Source of the DNA: Streptomyces griseofuscus
GTDB taxonomy: Bacteria > Actinomycetota > Actinomycetes > Streptomycetales > Streptomycetaceae
Length of the DNA stretch: 64,000 nt
Reading direction: 5' to 3'
NCBI RefSeq assembly: GCF_014673495.1
Contig: NZ_CP051006.1
Coordinates: 7,005,001-7,069,000, forward strand
Position numbers and translations under genes: made by a program. Shown here piece after piece: positions 10,056 through 20,881 of the stretch. Below the pieces are notes generated by a model. It ran no database searches, was not told where the DNA came from, and was given only the letters and a program-made list of their open reading frames with translations. Positions within the stretch are counted from its first letter, which is position 1, and every line of letters starts with the position of its first letter.

Positions 10056-10341
10056 GCGGTCGGCGCCCGAGAGCGGCTCATAGGGGGCCCTGGCCTGCGC
10101 GGCCGGGGCTTTCGGGGGTCGGTCCGTGGCCTTTCGCGGCCGGTTCCCGGGGCAATTGCCACCGGCGATTGAGAGCGTCCTACGGGTCTCCGCGAGGGCA
10201 TTCGGCTAGCCTTTCCCCGCGGTGGGACACGGGAAACCACTCCTTGGGTGATTATCACTCGGCGTGCCGAGTGTGGCGATCGTTGACGCACCCCTGGTGA
10301 CTGCCTACCGTCGAGAAGGCAGGTCAAGGACGGAGGTCGGC

Positions 10342-10986
10342 GTGAGAACCAGCGGCGACGGTACGGCTGGGGGTGCTCCCGTGCGCGGTTTCGGGGAGAG
10401 CGGTCCGTACCCGGTTCACAGCAGCGCGGTGGATCACGCTCCGCAGCGGCCGACGGCGGTGCCGGGCGGCGAAGGGGCGGCGTCCATGACGTCCGAGGAG
10501 ATCGGCTATCGCGGGCCCACGGCCTGCGCGGCGGCCGGCATCACCTATCGACAGCTCGACTACTGGGCGCGTACGGGTCTGGTCGAGCCGAGCGTGCGGC
10601 CCGCGTACGGATCGGGCACCCAGCGGTTGTACAGCTTCCGGGACGTCGTGGTCCTGAAGATCGTCAAGCGGCTCCTGGACACCGGGGTCTCGCTCCAGAA
10701 CATCCGGTCGGCCGTGCGGCACCTCCGGGAGCGCGGTTTTTGCGACCTGGAGCGCATGACGCTCATGAGCGACGGCGCGACCGTGTACGAATGCACCTCG
10801 CCCGACGAGGTGCACGCGCTTCTCCAGGGCGGCCAGGGCATCTTCGGGATCGCGGTCGGCGTGGTGTGGCGGGACGTGGACAACGCCCTGTCCCAGCTGC
10901 ACGGCGAGCGCATCGACACGGGCGAGACGCTGGTCGGGCACAACCCGGCGGACGAACTGGCGCGGCGCCGCAACCGGGCGGTCTGA
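10342..10986 (+). CDS. MerR-family transcriptional regulator (ResR/Rv1830-like)
   Basis: A 214-residue regulator. The first 50 residues are Gly/Pro-rich and variable. The MerR winged helix spans about 55-125 (YRGPTACAAAGITYRQLDYW, SGTQRLYSFRDVVVLKIVKR, LLDTGVSLQNIRSAVRHLRE). The rest (YECTSPDEVHALLQGGQGIF ... DVDNALSQLHGERI) matches the Rv1830/ResR group, which controls growth in mycobacteria. GTG 10342 was chosen because GGAGG (10332-10336) is 5 nt upstream; the frame is open further upstream to 10264 but that part has no good start signal. Last gene of the plus-strand growth block before dinB. Confidence 0.84.
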   Translation: MRTSGDGTAGGAPVRGFGESGPYPVHSSAVDHAPQRPTAVPGGEGAASMTSEEIGYRGPTACAAAGITYRQLDYWARTGLVEPSVRPAYGSGTQRLYSFRDVVVLKIVKRLLDTGVSLQNIRSAVRHLRERGFCDLERMTLMSDGATVYECTSPDEVHALLQGGQGIFGIAVGVVWRDVDNALSQLHGERIDTGETLVGHNPADELARRRNRAV

Positions 10987-11054
10987 ACCGGCTCTGACCC
11001 GACGGGCCGCCGGGCGCCGCCGGATTGTCAGTGCCGTGGTGCAGCATCGGAGAT

Positions 11055-12395
11055 GTGAGAAACGCGCCCACGATCCTGCATCTCGACATGGATGCCTTCT
11101 ACGCCTCGGTGGAGCAGGCATCCAAGCCGAGCCTGCGCGGGAAAGCGGTCGTGGTGGGCGGCCTCGGACCGCGCGGCGTGGTGGCCACGGCGTCGTACGA
11201 GGCGCGGGCCTTCGGGGTGCACTCGGCGATGCCGATGGCCCAGGCGCGGCGGCTGGCGCCCAACGCGGCGTATCTGGTGCCGCGCTTCAGTCTGTACCGG
11301 GCGGTCAGCGAGCAGGTGATGACGCTGCTGCGGGAGCTGTCACCGCTGGTGGAGCCGCTGAGCCTGGACGAGGCGTTCGTGGATCTGGCGGCCTCGGGCG
11401 CGGCGGAGGACGCGGAATCGGCGCGGCGCGCGGGCCTGCGACTGCGCGCGGACATCCGTACGGTCACGGGGCTCACCGGCTCGGTGGGGCTCGCCGCGTC
11501 CAAGATGCTCGCGAAGATCGCCTCCGAGCAGGCCAAGCCGGACGGCCTGGTGCTCATCGAGCCGGGCACCGAGCGGGCGCTGCTGGGGCCGCTGCCGGTG
11601 CGGACCCTGCCCGGGGTGGGCCCGGCCACCGGCGACCATCTGCGGCGCGTCGGGATCACGACGGTCGACGAACTGGCCGAGGCGGGCGAGGACGAACTCG
11701 TACGACTGCTCGGCAAGGCCCATGGCCAGGCGCTGTACGCGATGGCGCTGGCGCGGGACGAGCGGCCGGTGGTGGCCGAGCGGGAGGCCAAGTCCGTGTC
11801 GGTGGAGGACACGTATGACGTGGACATCCATGACCGGCCGCGGATCGGCCTTGAGGTGCGGAGGCTGGCGGACCGCTGTGTGCGACGGCTGCGCGAGGCC
11901 GGGCTGTCCGGGCGGACGATCGTACTGAAGGTGCGGCGGTACGACTTCTCGACGCTGACCCGCTCCGAGACTCTGCGGGGCCCCACGGACGATCCGGCGG
12001 TCGTACGGGAGGCCGCCGAGCGGTTGCTGGAGTCCGTGGACACCACGGGCGGGGTGCGACTGCTCGGTGTCGGCGTCTCCGGGCTCGCCGACTACACCCA
12101 GGAGGACCTGTTCGCCCAGGCGTCCTCGCGGGCGGAACCGGTGCCGGAGGAGGCCGCGGCAGAGCCGGTCGCGGTGCCCCGGGAGCCGGTGCTGCCGCAC
12201 TGGCGGGCCGGCCAGGACGTGCGGCACGCGGAGCACGGGCACGGGTGGGTGCAGGGGAGCGGGGTGGGCCGGGTGACGGTGCGCTTCGAGACCCCTCAGT
12301 CGCCGCCGGGGCGGATACGCACCTTCCTGGTCACGGACCCCGCGCTGGAGCCTGCGGACCCGCTGCCCCTGGTCGTCACGGCACCCGCTCCCTGA
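11055..12395 (+). CDS. dinB: DNA polymerase IV (Y family)
   Basis: A 446-residue translesion DNA polymerase. The palm motifs are ILHLDMDAFYASVEQ (two catalytic Asp) and SLDEAFVDL (Asp-Glu). The thumb helix-hairpin-helix is LPGVGPATGDHLRRVGITTV, and a little-finger domain follows. The beta-clamp peptide QEDLF is present near residue 350. The C-terminal 90 residues (WRAGQDVRHAEHGHGWVQGS) form an extra actinobacterial domain seen in Streptomyces Pol IV. GTG 11055 begins at the conserved N-terminus. GTG 11031 is an alternative. It is monocistronic, 68 nt after the MerR gene. Confidence 0.93.
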   Translation: MRNAPTILHLDMDAFYASVEQASKPSLRGKAVVVGGLGPRGVVATASYEARAFGVHSAMPMAQARRLAPNAAYLVPRFSLYRAVSEQVMTLLRELSPLVEPLSLDEAFVDLAASGAAEDAESARRAGLRLRADIRTVTGLTGSVGLAASKMLAKIASEQAKPDGLVLIEPGTERALLGPLPVRTLPGVGPATGDHLRRVGITTVDELAEAGEDELVRLLGKAHGQALYAMALARDERPVVAEREAKSVSVEDTYDVDIHDRPRIGLEVRRLADRCVRRLREAGLSGRTIVLKVRRYDFSTLTRSETLRGPTDDPAVVREAAERLLESVDTTGGVRLLGVGVSGLADYTQEDLFAQASSRAEPVPEEAAAEPVAVPREPVLPHWRAGQDVRHAEHGHGWVQGSGVGRVTVRFETPQSPPGRIRTFLVTDPALEPADPLPLVVTAPAP

Positions 12396-12420
12396 TCCTG
12401 CCCGCCCCTGTCGCCCGGGG

Positions 12421-12789
12421 CTATGTCTCCTCCGAGCCCGCCAGCTTGCCGAAGTTGTGGTCAGCGGCGGCGTCCGGGGTCACATCGAGGCCGTAGTGGT
12501 GGTAGAGCTGGAGTTCCTGCTCGGGGGAGAGGTGGCGGCCCACGCCGAAGTCGGGGGCGTCCTTGATCAGGGAGCGGTCGAAGGGGACATGGAGGGTGCC
12601 CTCGACGAGCTCGCTCGGCTCCAGGGGGACGAACGCGTCGCGGGAGAAGAGGCCGGTGCGTATGGCCGCCCACTCGGGGACACCGGTGGCGTCGTCCAGG
12701 TACACCTCGTCGATGGTGCCGATCTTGGTGCCATTGCGGTCGAACGCCTTGCGGCCGATCAGGTTGCGCGGATCGATGTCGGTCTCCAC
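12421..12789 (-). CDS. PRC-barrel domain protein
   Basis: A 122-residue soluble protein. The N-terminal half is a PRC barrel (NLIGRKAFDRNGTKIGTIDE, VYLDDATGVPEWAAIRTGLF). The C-terminal half (PFDRSLIKDAPDFGVGRHLS, PEQELQLYHHYGLD) is typical of actinobacterial stress-related PRC proteins. Start is the GTG at 12789, preceded on this strand by GGAGGGAG; an ATG at 12846 lacks such a site. It converges with dinB (25-nt gap) and diverges from the glycine riboswitch. Function is unknown; PRC barrels generally bind RNA or protein partners. Confidence 0.8.
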   Translation of the reverse strand: METDIDPRNLIGRKAFDRNGTKIGTIDEVYLDDATGVPEWAAIRTGLFSRDAFVPLEPSELVEGTLHVPFDRSLIKDAPDFGVGRHLSPEQELQLYHHYGLDVTPDAAADHNFGKLAGSEET

Positions 12790-12914
12790 GGCCCCTCTCC
12801 CTCCAACTGGTCGCAACTCATCCGTAAGCACTACGAAAGAGCACATTCACTGCGGCGGCCACTTGAGAATCCGGCCGTTGACCTCGCTGGTAGGCTGATT
12901 GCGGCTGCTGACCC

Positions 12915-13118
12915 CGTGCGGGAGAGTCCTCCGACCCACCTCGGAGGCGCCGAAGGAGCAAATCCTCCCCGGAATCTCTCAGGCTCACGTACCGCATGGA
13001 CGAGGTCACTCTGGAAAGCAGGGCGGGCGTCGACGGCTTCCGCTCTCACCGACGGTGAAAGCCGGCGCCGTCAAGGTGCCGGTGAAGCTCTCAGGTTGAG
13101 ATGACAGAGGGGGAGGCC
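12915..13118 (+). promoter_or_regulatory. Tandem glycine riboswitch controlling gcvP
   Basis: Two glycine aptamers lie in the 5' leader of gcvP. Aptamer 1 (about 12915-13015) has GCGGGAGAGTCC, GGCGCCGAAGGAGCAA, CTCTCAGGC, CCGCATGGACGAGG and CACTCTGGAAAG. Aptamer 2 (about 13016-13118) has CACCGACGGTGAAAGCC, GCTCTCAGGT, GAGATGACAGAGGGGGAGG. A possible -10 (TAGGCT) is at 12891. The end of aptamer 2 (GGAGGCC, 13112-13118) is complementary to GGCCTCC (13167-13173), which overlaps the gcvP Shine-Dalgarno, suggesting control of translation. Glycine would turn gcvP on. Confidence 0.92.
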
Positions 13119-13176
13119 GTCCGGGCACCCGCGCCGTGGTGCCCTTCGAAGGTCGTCAGACCAGGAGGCCTCCGCA

Positions 13177-16062
<2,886 letters not shown>

Positions 16063-16080
16063 CCGCGCCGCAGCCGTGCC

Positions 16081-16118
16081 CCGAGGGCCCCGTCCGGATG
16101 TCCGGGCGGGGCCCTCGG
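16081..16118 (+). terminator. Terminator hairpin after gcvP
   Basis: CCGAGGGCCCCG (16081-16092) pairs perfectly with CGGGGCCCTCGG (16107-16118), with further pairing possible in the loop. It lies 19 nt after the gcvP stop and separates gcvP from the convergent molybdate genes, for which it may also work. Confidence 0.75.
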
Positions 16119-16200
16119 GCGTCCGGAGGGGGTGAGTAGGGGTGCCTCGGCCGCCGGTAGGGGGACGGCGGGGACATCCCGCCTGGACGACCCGGTCGCC

Positions 16201-16620
16201 CTACGCCGTCTCCAGGGCCACCTCGGTCGCCTTGATCAGGGCGACCACGTCGGAGCCCACGAACAGGCCCAGCTGGATGGCCGCGTCCCGGGTGATCGCG
16301 GCGGTCACCTCGCCGCCCGGGACGGAGATCCGCACGGTCGCCATGACGGCGCCGGTGGTCAGGCCGACCACCGTGCCGGGCAGCTGGTTGCGGATCGACA
16401 GGCCGTCGATCTGGGCCGTGGCGACGGAGACCTCGGTCGACTTCACCAGGGCGCGCACCGGGGTGCCGGGGGCGAGGGCCAGGTCCTCGGCGGCCGCCAG
16501 GGTGATGGCCGCGGTGAGGTTCTGGCCGCCCTCCAGCCGGACCTCGACGGTGGCCATGGCCTCGCCCGGGTGGACCGCGGTGACGCTGCCGGGGAGCTGG
16601 TTGCGGATGCTCAGGGTCAT
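16201..16620 (-). CDS. Double Mop/TOBE molybdate-binding protein
   Basis: A 139-residue protein made of two tandem TOBE (Mop) domains, each starting LSIRNQLPG (residues 3-11 and 75-83) and ending VKSTEVSVAT or IKATEVALET. Such molbindins bind molybdate or tungstate oxyanions as oligomers and are thought to store or buffer them in the cytoplasm. ATG 16620 was chosen as the start of the conserved domain. The gene follows modC by 28 nt on the same strand, so it is the last gene of a modA-modB-modC-mop operon. Confidence 0.87.
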   Translation of the reverse strand: MTLSIRNQLPGSVTAVHPGEAMATVEVRLEGGQNLTAAITLAAAEDLALAPGTPVRALVKSTEVSVATAQIDGLSIRNQLPGTVVGLTTGAVMATVRISVPGGEVTAAITRDAAIQLGLFVGSDVVALIKATEVALETA

Positions 16621-16648
16621 GGGCACCCACCGTAGAGCGCCCGTCGGC

Positions 16649-17812
16649 TCAGGCGGGGTATGCGTGGGTCTGGGTCGCTTTGACTGTCGCCCAGACCGGT
16701 GCACCGGGCTGGAGCTCCAGGTCGGCGGCGGCCACCGTGGTGAGGTCGGCGGCGAGCGGCAGCTCACCGGTGAGATCGGCGCGGATCTGGTCGCCGTGCG
16801 TCTCCAGGCCGGCCACCTCGCAGCGCCACAGATTACGGGCGCTGGCCCCGGTGGGCCGGTCCCGGAAGAGGGTCACGGCCGAGGGCGAAAAGGCCACGAA
16901 GGCCGGTCCGGACAGCTCCTCGGTGGTGGTGATCGAGGGCCCGGCGTCCAGTCGTACCGTGTGGCCCGCGGCCTCGCCACGGTAGAGGTTCAGACCGACG
17001 AGCTGGGCGATGTAGTCCGTGCGCGGACGGCGGGCGATGTCGGCGGGGGCGCCCTCCTGGACGATCCGGCCGTGCTCCACCACCACCAGGCGGTCCGCGA
17101 GCACCATGGCGTCCAGCGGATCGTGGGTGACGAGGACGGCGACCGCCTCGAACTCGGCCAGATGGCGCCGGAGTTGGGCGCGGACCTCCAGCCGGGTACG
17201 GGCGTCGAGGGCGGCCAGCGGCTCGTCCAGGAGGAGCAGCCGGGGCCGGGTGGCCAGGGCGCGGGCGAGGGCCACGCGCTGGGCCTGGCCCCCGGACAGC
17301 CGGCGCGGCTTCGCGCCCGCGTGCTCGGCGAGCCCCATGCGTTCCAGCCAGGCCGCGGCCAGCGCACGGGCCTCCGCCTTGCCCCGGCCCTGGCAGCGCG
17401 GCCCGAACGCCACGTTGTCCAGCGCGGACAGATGCGGGAAGAGGAGGTAGTCCTGGAAGACGACGCCGACCGGGCGGGACTCCGGCGCCACCCGCTCCAA
17501 CGGGACGCCGTCGAGCCGGAGATGGCCCCCGCTGAGCGGCACCAGACCGGCGAGGACGCGCAGCGCGGTGGTCTTGCCCGCGCCGTTGGGGCCCAGCAGC
17601 GCGACCACGTCACCGGGCGCCGCCGTCAGGGCCACGTCCAGCCGGAAGCCGCCCCGGTCCACGACGAGCCGGGCGTCGAGCCCCTGCCGGTCCGCCCCTT
17701 CCGGGTCCTGGGCGTCGGGACCCTGGGCGCCGGGGTTCCGGGCGTCGGTCATGCGTGCGGGATCCTTCGGCCGTGACTGCTCTGTGGATGTGGTCCGCCG
17801 TCCTCCCGCCAT
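16649..17812 (-). CDS. modC: Molybdate ABC transporter ATP-binding protein
   Basis: A 387-residue ATPase of the molybdate importer. Walker A is LLGPNGAGKTT, the Q-loop is VVFQDYLLFPHLS, the signature is RRLSGGQAQRVALARAL, and Walker B plus D-loop is LLLLDEPLAALDA, followed by the H-loop VTHDP. A C-terminal TOBE domain (LQPGAPVWATVKATQTHAYP) senses oxyanion. ATG 17812 lies 1 nt after the modB stop; an inner ATG at 17752 with GAAGGA upstream would drop 20 low-complexity residues and is equally plausible. Works with ModB in the membrane. Confidence 0.92.
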   Translation of the reverse strand: MAGGRRTTSTEQSRPKDPARMTDARNPGAQGPDAQDPEGADRQGLDARLVVDRGGFRLDVALTAAPGDVVALLGPNGAGKTTALRVLAGLVPLSGGHLRLDGVPLERVAPESRPVGVVFQDYLLFPHLSALDNVAFGPRCQGRGKAEARALAAAWLERMGLAEHAGAKPRRLSGGQAQRVALARALATRPRLLLLDEPLAALDARTRLEVRAQLRRHLAEFEAVAVLVTHDPLDAMVLADRLVVVEHGRIVQEGAPADIARRPRTDYIAQLVGLNLYRGEAAGHTVRLDAGPSITTTEELSGPAFVAFSPSAVTLFRDRPTGASARNLWRCEVAGLETHGDQIRADLTGELPLAADLTTVAAADLELQPGAPVWATVKATQTHAYPA

Positions 17813-17813
17813 G

Positions 17814-18713
17814 TCACACCCCCGTCAGCCAGCGGTCGCGCAGTCCCGCCAGCACCGCGATGGAGACGGCCAGCAGAACCAGGCTCAGCGAGATCGCGGC
17901 CTCGGGGTCGTTCTGGAGGGCGAGGTAGACCGCGAGGGGCATGGTCTGGGTGCGGCCGGGGAAGTTGCCGGCGAAGGTGATCGTGGCGCCGAACTCGCCG
18001 AGCGCCCGTGCCCAGGCCAGTACGGCGCCCGCCGCGACGCCGGGCGCGATCAGCGGCAGCGTGACCCGGCGGAACGCGGTGAAGCGGGAGGCGCCGAGCG
18101 TGGTGGCCGCCTCCTCGAAACGGGGGTCGGCGGCGCGCAGGGTGCCCTCCACGCTGATCACCAGGAACGGCATCGCGACGAACGCCTCCGCGAGCACCAC
18201 CGCGGTGGTGGTGAACGGCAGGGTGATCCCGAACCAGGCGTCGAGCCACTTGCCGATGACGCCGTTGCGGCCCAGCGCGAGCAGCAGGGCCACACCGCCG
18301 ACGACCGGCGGCAGCACCAGCGGCAGGGTCACCAGGGCGCGCACCAGACCGCGCCCGGGGAATTCGGTACGGGCCAGCAGCCAGGCCAGCGGCACGCCGA
18401 GGACGAGGCTGACGGCGGTCGCCAGGGTGGCGCTGACCAGCGACAGCTGGAGCGCCTGCCACACCTCGGTGCTGGTCAGCTGGTCCGGCAGGCTCCGCCA
18501 GGGGGCGCGGACGAGCAGCGCGAGCAGCGGCAGCAGGAGGAAGACGAGGGCCAGGACGCCGGGCAGCAGGAGGGGCAGCGGGACACCGCGGCGACCGGCC
18601 GCGCGGATACGGCGGGGCGTCGTACCCCCGCTCTCGCCCTTCCCGGCACGGCGGCGCCGCGGCCGGTCCGTGCGGGGACCGGCCGCGGCGCCGGGCTCAT
18701 CGGGTGAGGTCAC
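17814..18713 (-). CDS. modB: Molybdate ABC transporter permease
   Basis: A 299-residue integral membrane permease with about six hydrophobic segments. The cytoplasmic coupling loop (EAATTLGASRFTAFRRVTLP, with the EAA motif) that docks on ModC is present, as is ALGEFGATITFAGNFPGRTQ, characteristic of ModB/CysT proteins. The first 40 residues are basic and Gly/Pro-rich, an extension beyond the family core. The GTG start overlaps the modA stop by 4 nt (GTGA), so expression is coupled to modA. Confidence 0.92.
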   Translation of the reverse strand: MTSPDEPGAAAGPRTDRPRRRRAGKGESGGTTPRRIRAAGRRGVPLPLLLPGVLALVFLLLPLLALLVRAPWRSLPDQLTSTEVWQALQLSLVSATLATAVSLVLGVPLAWLLARTEFPGRGLVRALVTLPLVLPPVVGGVALLLALGRNGVIGKWLDAWFGITLPFTTTAVVLAEAFVAMPFLVISVEGTLRAADPRFEEAATTLGASRFTAFRRVTLPLIAPGVAAGAVLAWARALGEFGATITFAGNFPGRTQTMPLAVYLALQNDPEAAISLSLVLLAVSIAVLAGLRDRWLTGV

Positions 18714-19531
18714 GGCTTGAGGAACCCGGCCTCGCCCAGCACCTTCTGGCCCTCGGCGGACCGCACGAGGGCGATGAACGCCTTCGCGGTCTCCGCGTTC
18801 TTGGCGTTCTTCAGCAGGGCGATCGGGTAGTCGTTGACGGCCTTGGCGGACTCGGGGAACTCCACGCCCTCCACCTTGTCACCCGCGGCGTGCACATCGG
18901 TCTTGTACACCACCGCGGCGTCGGCCTCCTTCAGCTCGACCTTGTTCAGGGCGCTCTTGACGTCCTGCTCGTAGGAGACGGGGGTGAGCTTGAGGTGGCT
19001 TGCGTCCAGCGCCTTCTGGGCGGCGGCGCCGCAGGGCACGGTCTTGTCGCACAGGACGACCTTCAGACCGGGCTTGGTGAGGTCCTTCAGGGAGGCGACC
19101 TTGCCGGGGTTGCCGGGCAGGGTGGCGATCTCCAGCTGATTGCGTACGAAGGTCTCCGGAGCGCCGGCCGCGTCCTTGGCGTCCGTCACGGTGGCCATGG
19201 TCTTGGGGCTGGCGGCGGCGAAGACATCGGCCGGGGCGCCGCCGGTGATGCTCGCGGCGAGGGTGTCGCTGCCGCCGAAGCTGAAGGTGACCTTGGTGCC
19301 CGGGTGCTGCTGCTCGAACTCCTTGCCGAGGGCGGTGAAGCTCTCCTGGAGCGAGGCGGCGGCGAACACGGTGACCGTGCCGGACAGCTTGGGGGAGGCG
19401 GAACCCGACGCGTCCGACGCCGTGTTCGAGGACCCGGAGGACGACGAGCAGGCGCTGAGGGTCAACAGGACGGCGGCTCCCGCGCCGGCCAGCTCAAGCA
19501 TCCGCCGGGTCCGGCGTACGGAAGGGGTCAT
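18710..19531 (-). CDS. modA: Molybdate ABC transporter substrate-binding lipoprotein
   Basis: A 273-residue lipoprotein that captures molybdate outside the cell. The signal peptide has a basic start (RRTRR), a hydrophobic core and the lipobox LSAC with Cys28 as the lipidated residue. The mature part begins with a Ser-rich linker and the ModA fold (VTVFAAASLQESFTALGKEF, SFGGSDTLAASITGGAPADV). ATG 19531 is preceded by GAGGAG on this strand. It is the first gene of modA-modB-modC-mop, divergent from a Moco-domain protein. Oxyanion specificity (molybdate or tungstate) is inferred from the family. Confidence 0.93.
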   Translation of the reverse strand: MTPSVRRTRRMLELAGAGAAVLLTLSACSSSSGSSNTASDASGSASPKLSGTVTVFAAASLQESFTALGKEFEQQHPGTKVTFSFGGSDTLAASITGGAPADVFAAASPKTMATVTDAKDAAGAPETFVRNQLEIATLPGNPGKVASLKDLTKPGLKVVLCDKTVPCGAAAQKALDASHLKLTPVSYEQDVKSALNKVELKEADAAVVYKTDVHAAGDKVEGVEFPESAKAVNDYPIALLKNAKNAETAKAFIALVRSAEGQKVLGEAGFLKP

Positions 19532-19647
19532 CACGGTTCTGCTCCTCGTGTTGTGCGGAACGACTGTCGCGCCCTGGCACGGTTGTACGAACCTGCCGTG
19601 CCGCGATGATACTGCCGCATCTGCCAGGTGTAAGTCCCTTGTCGCAT

Positions 19648-19668
19648 CGCATGAGCTGGGATCATGCG
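19648..19668. promoter_or_regulatory. Inverted repeat between modA and the Moco-domain gene
   Basis: CGCATGA (19648-19654) and TCATGCG (19662-19668) form a perfect 7-bp inverted repeat with a 7-nt spacer, centred in the 206-nt divergent gap. The layout fits an operator for a dimeric regulator; the HTH-TOBE protein encoded at 20464-20859 is the nearest candidate. It does not resemble the E. coli ModE site. Confidence 0.45.
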
Positions 19669-19737
19669 CGGTGTGGCTGGCATGTGCGTTTGTACGGTGC
19701 GCTGCCGCGGGTACCGTCCTGCCGGAGGTGGTCGCAG

Positions 19738-20205
19738 GTGACACTCGCCCGGCTCGCCCTGAGCGGAGATCTCGTACGCCCTTCCCGGCTGACCGTGCCG
19801 GACCTGCTGCGCTGGCCACAGCACCGGGTGGCCGTCAGCTTCGAGTGCGCGACCAGCGGCACGCAGCACCACCGCTTCACGGGGCCGCGGCTGTACGACG
19901 TCCTCGTCGACGCGGGACCCGGCTTCGACCCGGCGCGCCGCAAGGACCGGCTGCGCTTCCTGATCGCCGTCACCGGTACCGACGGTCACCACGCGCTGCT
20001 GTCCTGGGCCGAGATCGACCCGGACTTCGCCGACGCGCCCGTCCTGTTGGGCGTGAGCATCGACGACACCCCCCTGGACGCGGCCGGCCCCCAGTTGGTC
20101 CTGCCCCAGGACCGCTGCGGAGCCCGCCACATCAGCGGAGTCACAGCGATCCGAGTGGACGGGAGCTACCGGTGCGCGCCGGCGGAGGTGGCGGCGGTTC
20201 CGTGA
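19738..20205 (+). CDS. Molybdopterin-binding oxidoreductase domain protein
   Basis: A 155-residue protein with the sulfite-oxidase-type Moco-binding fold: VSFECATSGTQHHRFTGPRL, with Cys37 a candidate Mo ligand, then LYDVLVDAGP, GHHALLSWAEIDPDFA and LVLPQDRCGARHISGVTAIR. It has no Tat or Sec signal, no heme domain and is shorter than complete enzymes (usually over 200 residues), so it is probably a stand-alone cytoplasmic domain. GTG 19738 was chosen because GGAGGTGG (19723-19730) lies 7 nt upstream. Being divergent from modA suggests joint control by molybdenum supply. The substrate is unknown. Confidence 0.75.
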   Translation: MTLARLALSGDLVRPSRLTVPDLLRWPQHRVAVSFECATSGTQHHRFTGPRLYDVLVDAGPGFDPARRKDRLRFLIAVTGTDGHHALLSWAEIDPDFADAPVLLGVSIDDTPLDAAGPQLVLPQDRCGARHISGVTAIRVDGSYRCAPAEVAAVP

Positions 20206-20463
20206 GGCGGGGGCGGCCGGGCGGGGAGGGGGCGAGTGCTGGGCGGGCCGGGATGTGGGGCCGCCGCCGAATGCGCGGGCCCTGAGGTGGTGGGGCGGTC
20301 CGATCCGCCGGGGCCCGACAGGGCTGTCCGAGTCGACGGAGCCGAGTGATCCATCCGGGCCGAGCGAGCCCGACCGGGCCGACACGGAGGCGACCGAGTC
20401 ATCCAGGCCGAGCGGGCCGACCGAGCCGGGCCGAGCCCCCGACCGGGCCGGTACGGGAGATGG

Positions 20464-20859
20464 TCAGACGCGGTCGATATGGACGTTTGTCGACTTGACC
20501 CGGGCCGTTGCCTCCACGCCGACCTCCAGGCCGAGTTCCTCCACCGCCTCGCGGGTCAGCAGGGAGACCAGTCGGTGCGGGCCCGCCTGGATCTCGACCT
20601 GGGCGGCGACGTCGCCGAGTTTGATGGCGGTGACGATGCCGGGGAAGGCGTTGCGCACGGAGGTGCGGGAGGTCTCCTCCTCGCCGCTGCCGCCCTTGGC
20701 CAGTTCGACGGAGAACGCGGCGAGGTCGCGGCCGTCGATCAGCCGCCGCCCCGCCTCGTCGCGATGGGTGGCCACCCGGCCCGCGTCGGCCCAGCGGCGG
20801 GCGGTGTCCGGGCTGACGCCGAGCAGCCGCGCCGCCTGGCCGATCGTGTAGGACTGCAT
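20464..20859 (-). CDS. HTH-TOBE protein, probable molybdate-responsive regulator
   Basis: A 131-residue protein with an excisionase/MerR-like helix-turn-helix (SYTIGQAARLLGVSPDTARR, residues 3-22; then HRDEAGRRLIDGRDLAAFSV) joined to a Mop/TOBE domain (RNAFPGIVTAIKLGDVAAQV ... VGVEATARVKSTNVHIDRV). The layout is that of a one-component molybdate sensor, functionally like ModE but with another DNA-binding domain. ATG 20859 is the start of the conserved part. It lies 22 nt after the APC-type transporter gene on the same strand and may be in one transcript with it. The regulated genes are inferred only. Confidence 0.8.
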   Translation of the reverse strand: MQSYTIGQAARLLGVSPDTARRWADAGRVATHRDEAGRRLIDGRDLAAFSVELAKGGSGEEETSRTSVRNAFPGIVTAIKLGDVAAQVEIQAGPHRLVSLLTREAVEELGLEVGVEATARVKSTNVHIDRV

Positions 20860-20881
20860 GCGGAGAACGATAGGGCGCTGC

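Noticed and set aside
10056..10341. Coding extension of the second MerR gene back to 10264
   Set aside because: The upstream codons lack conservation and a ribosome site; GTG 10342 has GGAGG 5 nt upstream.
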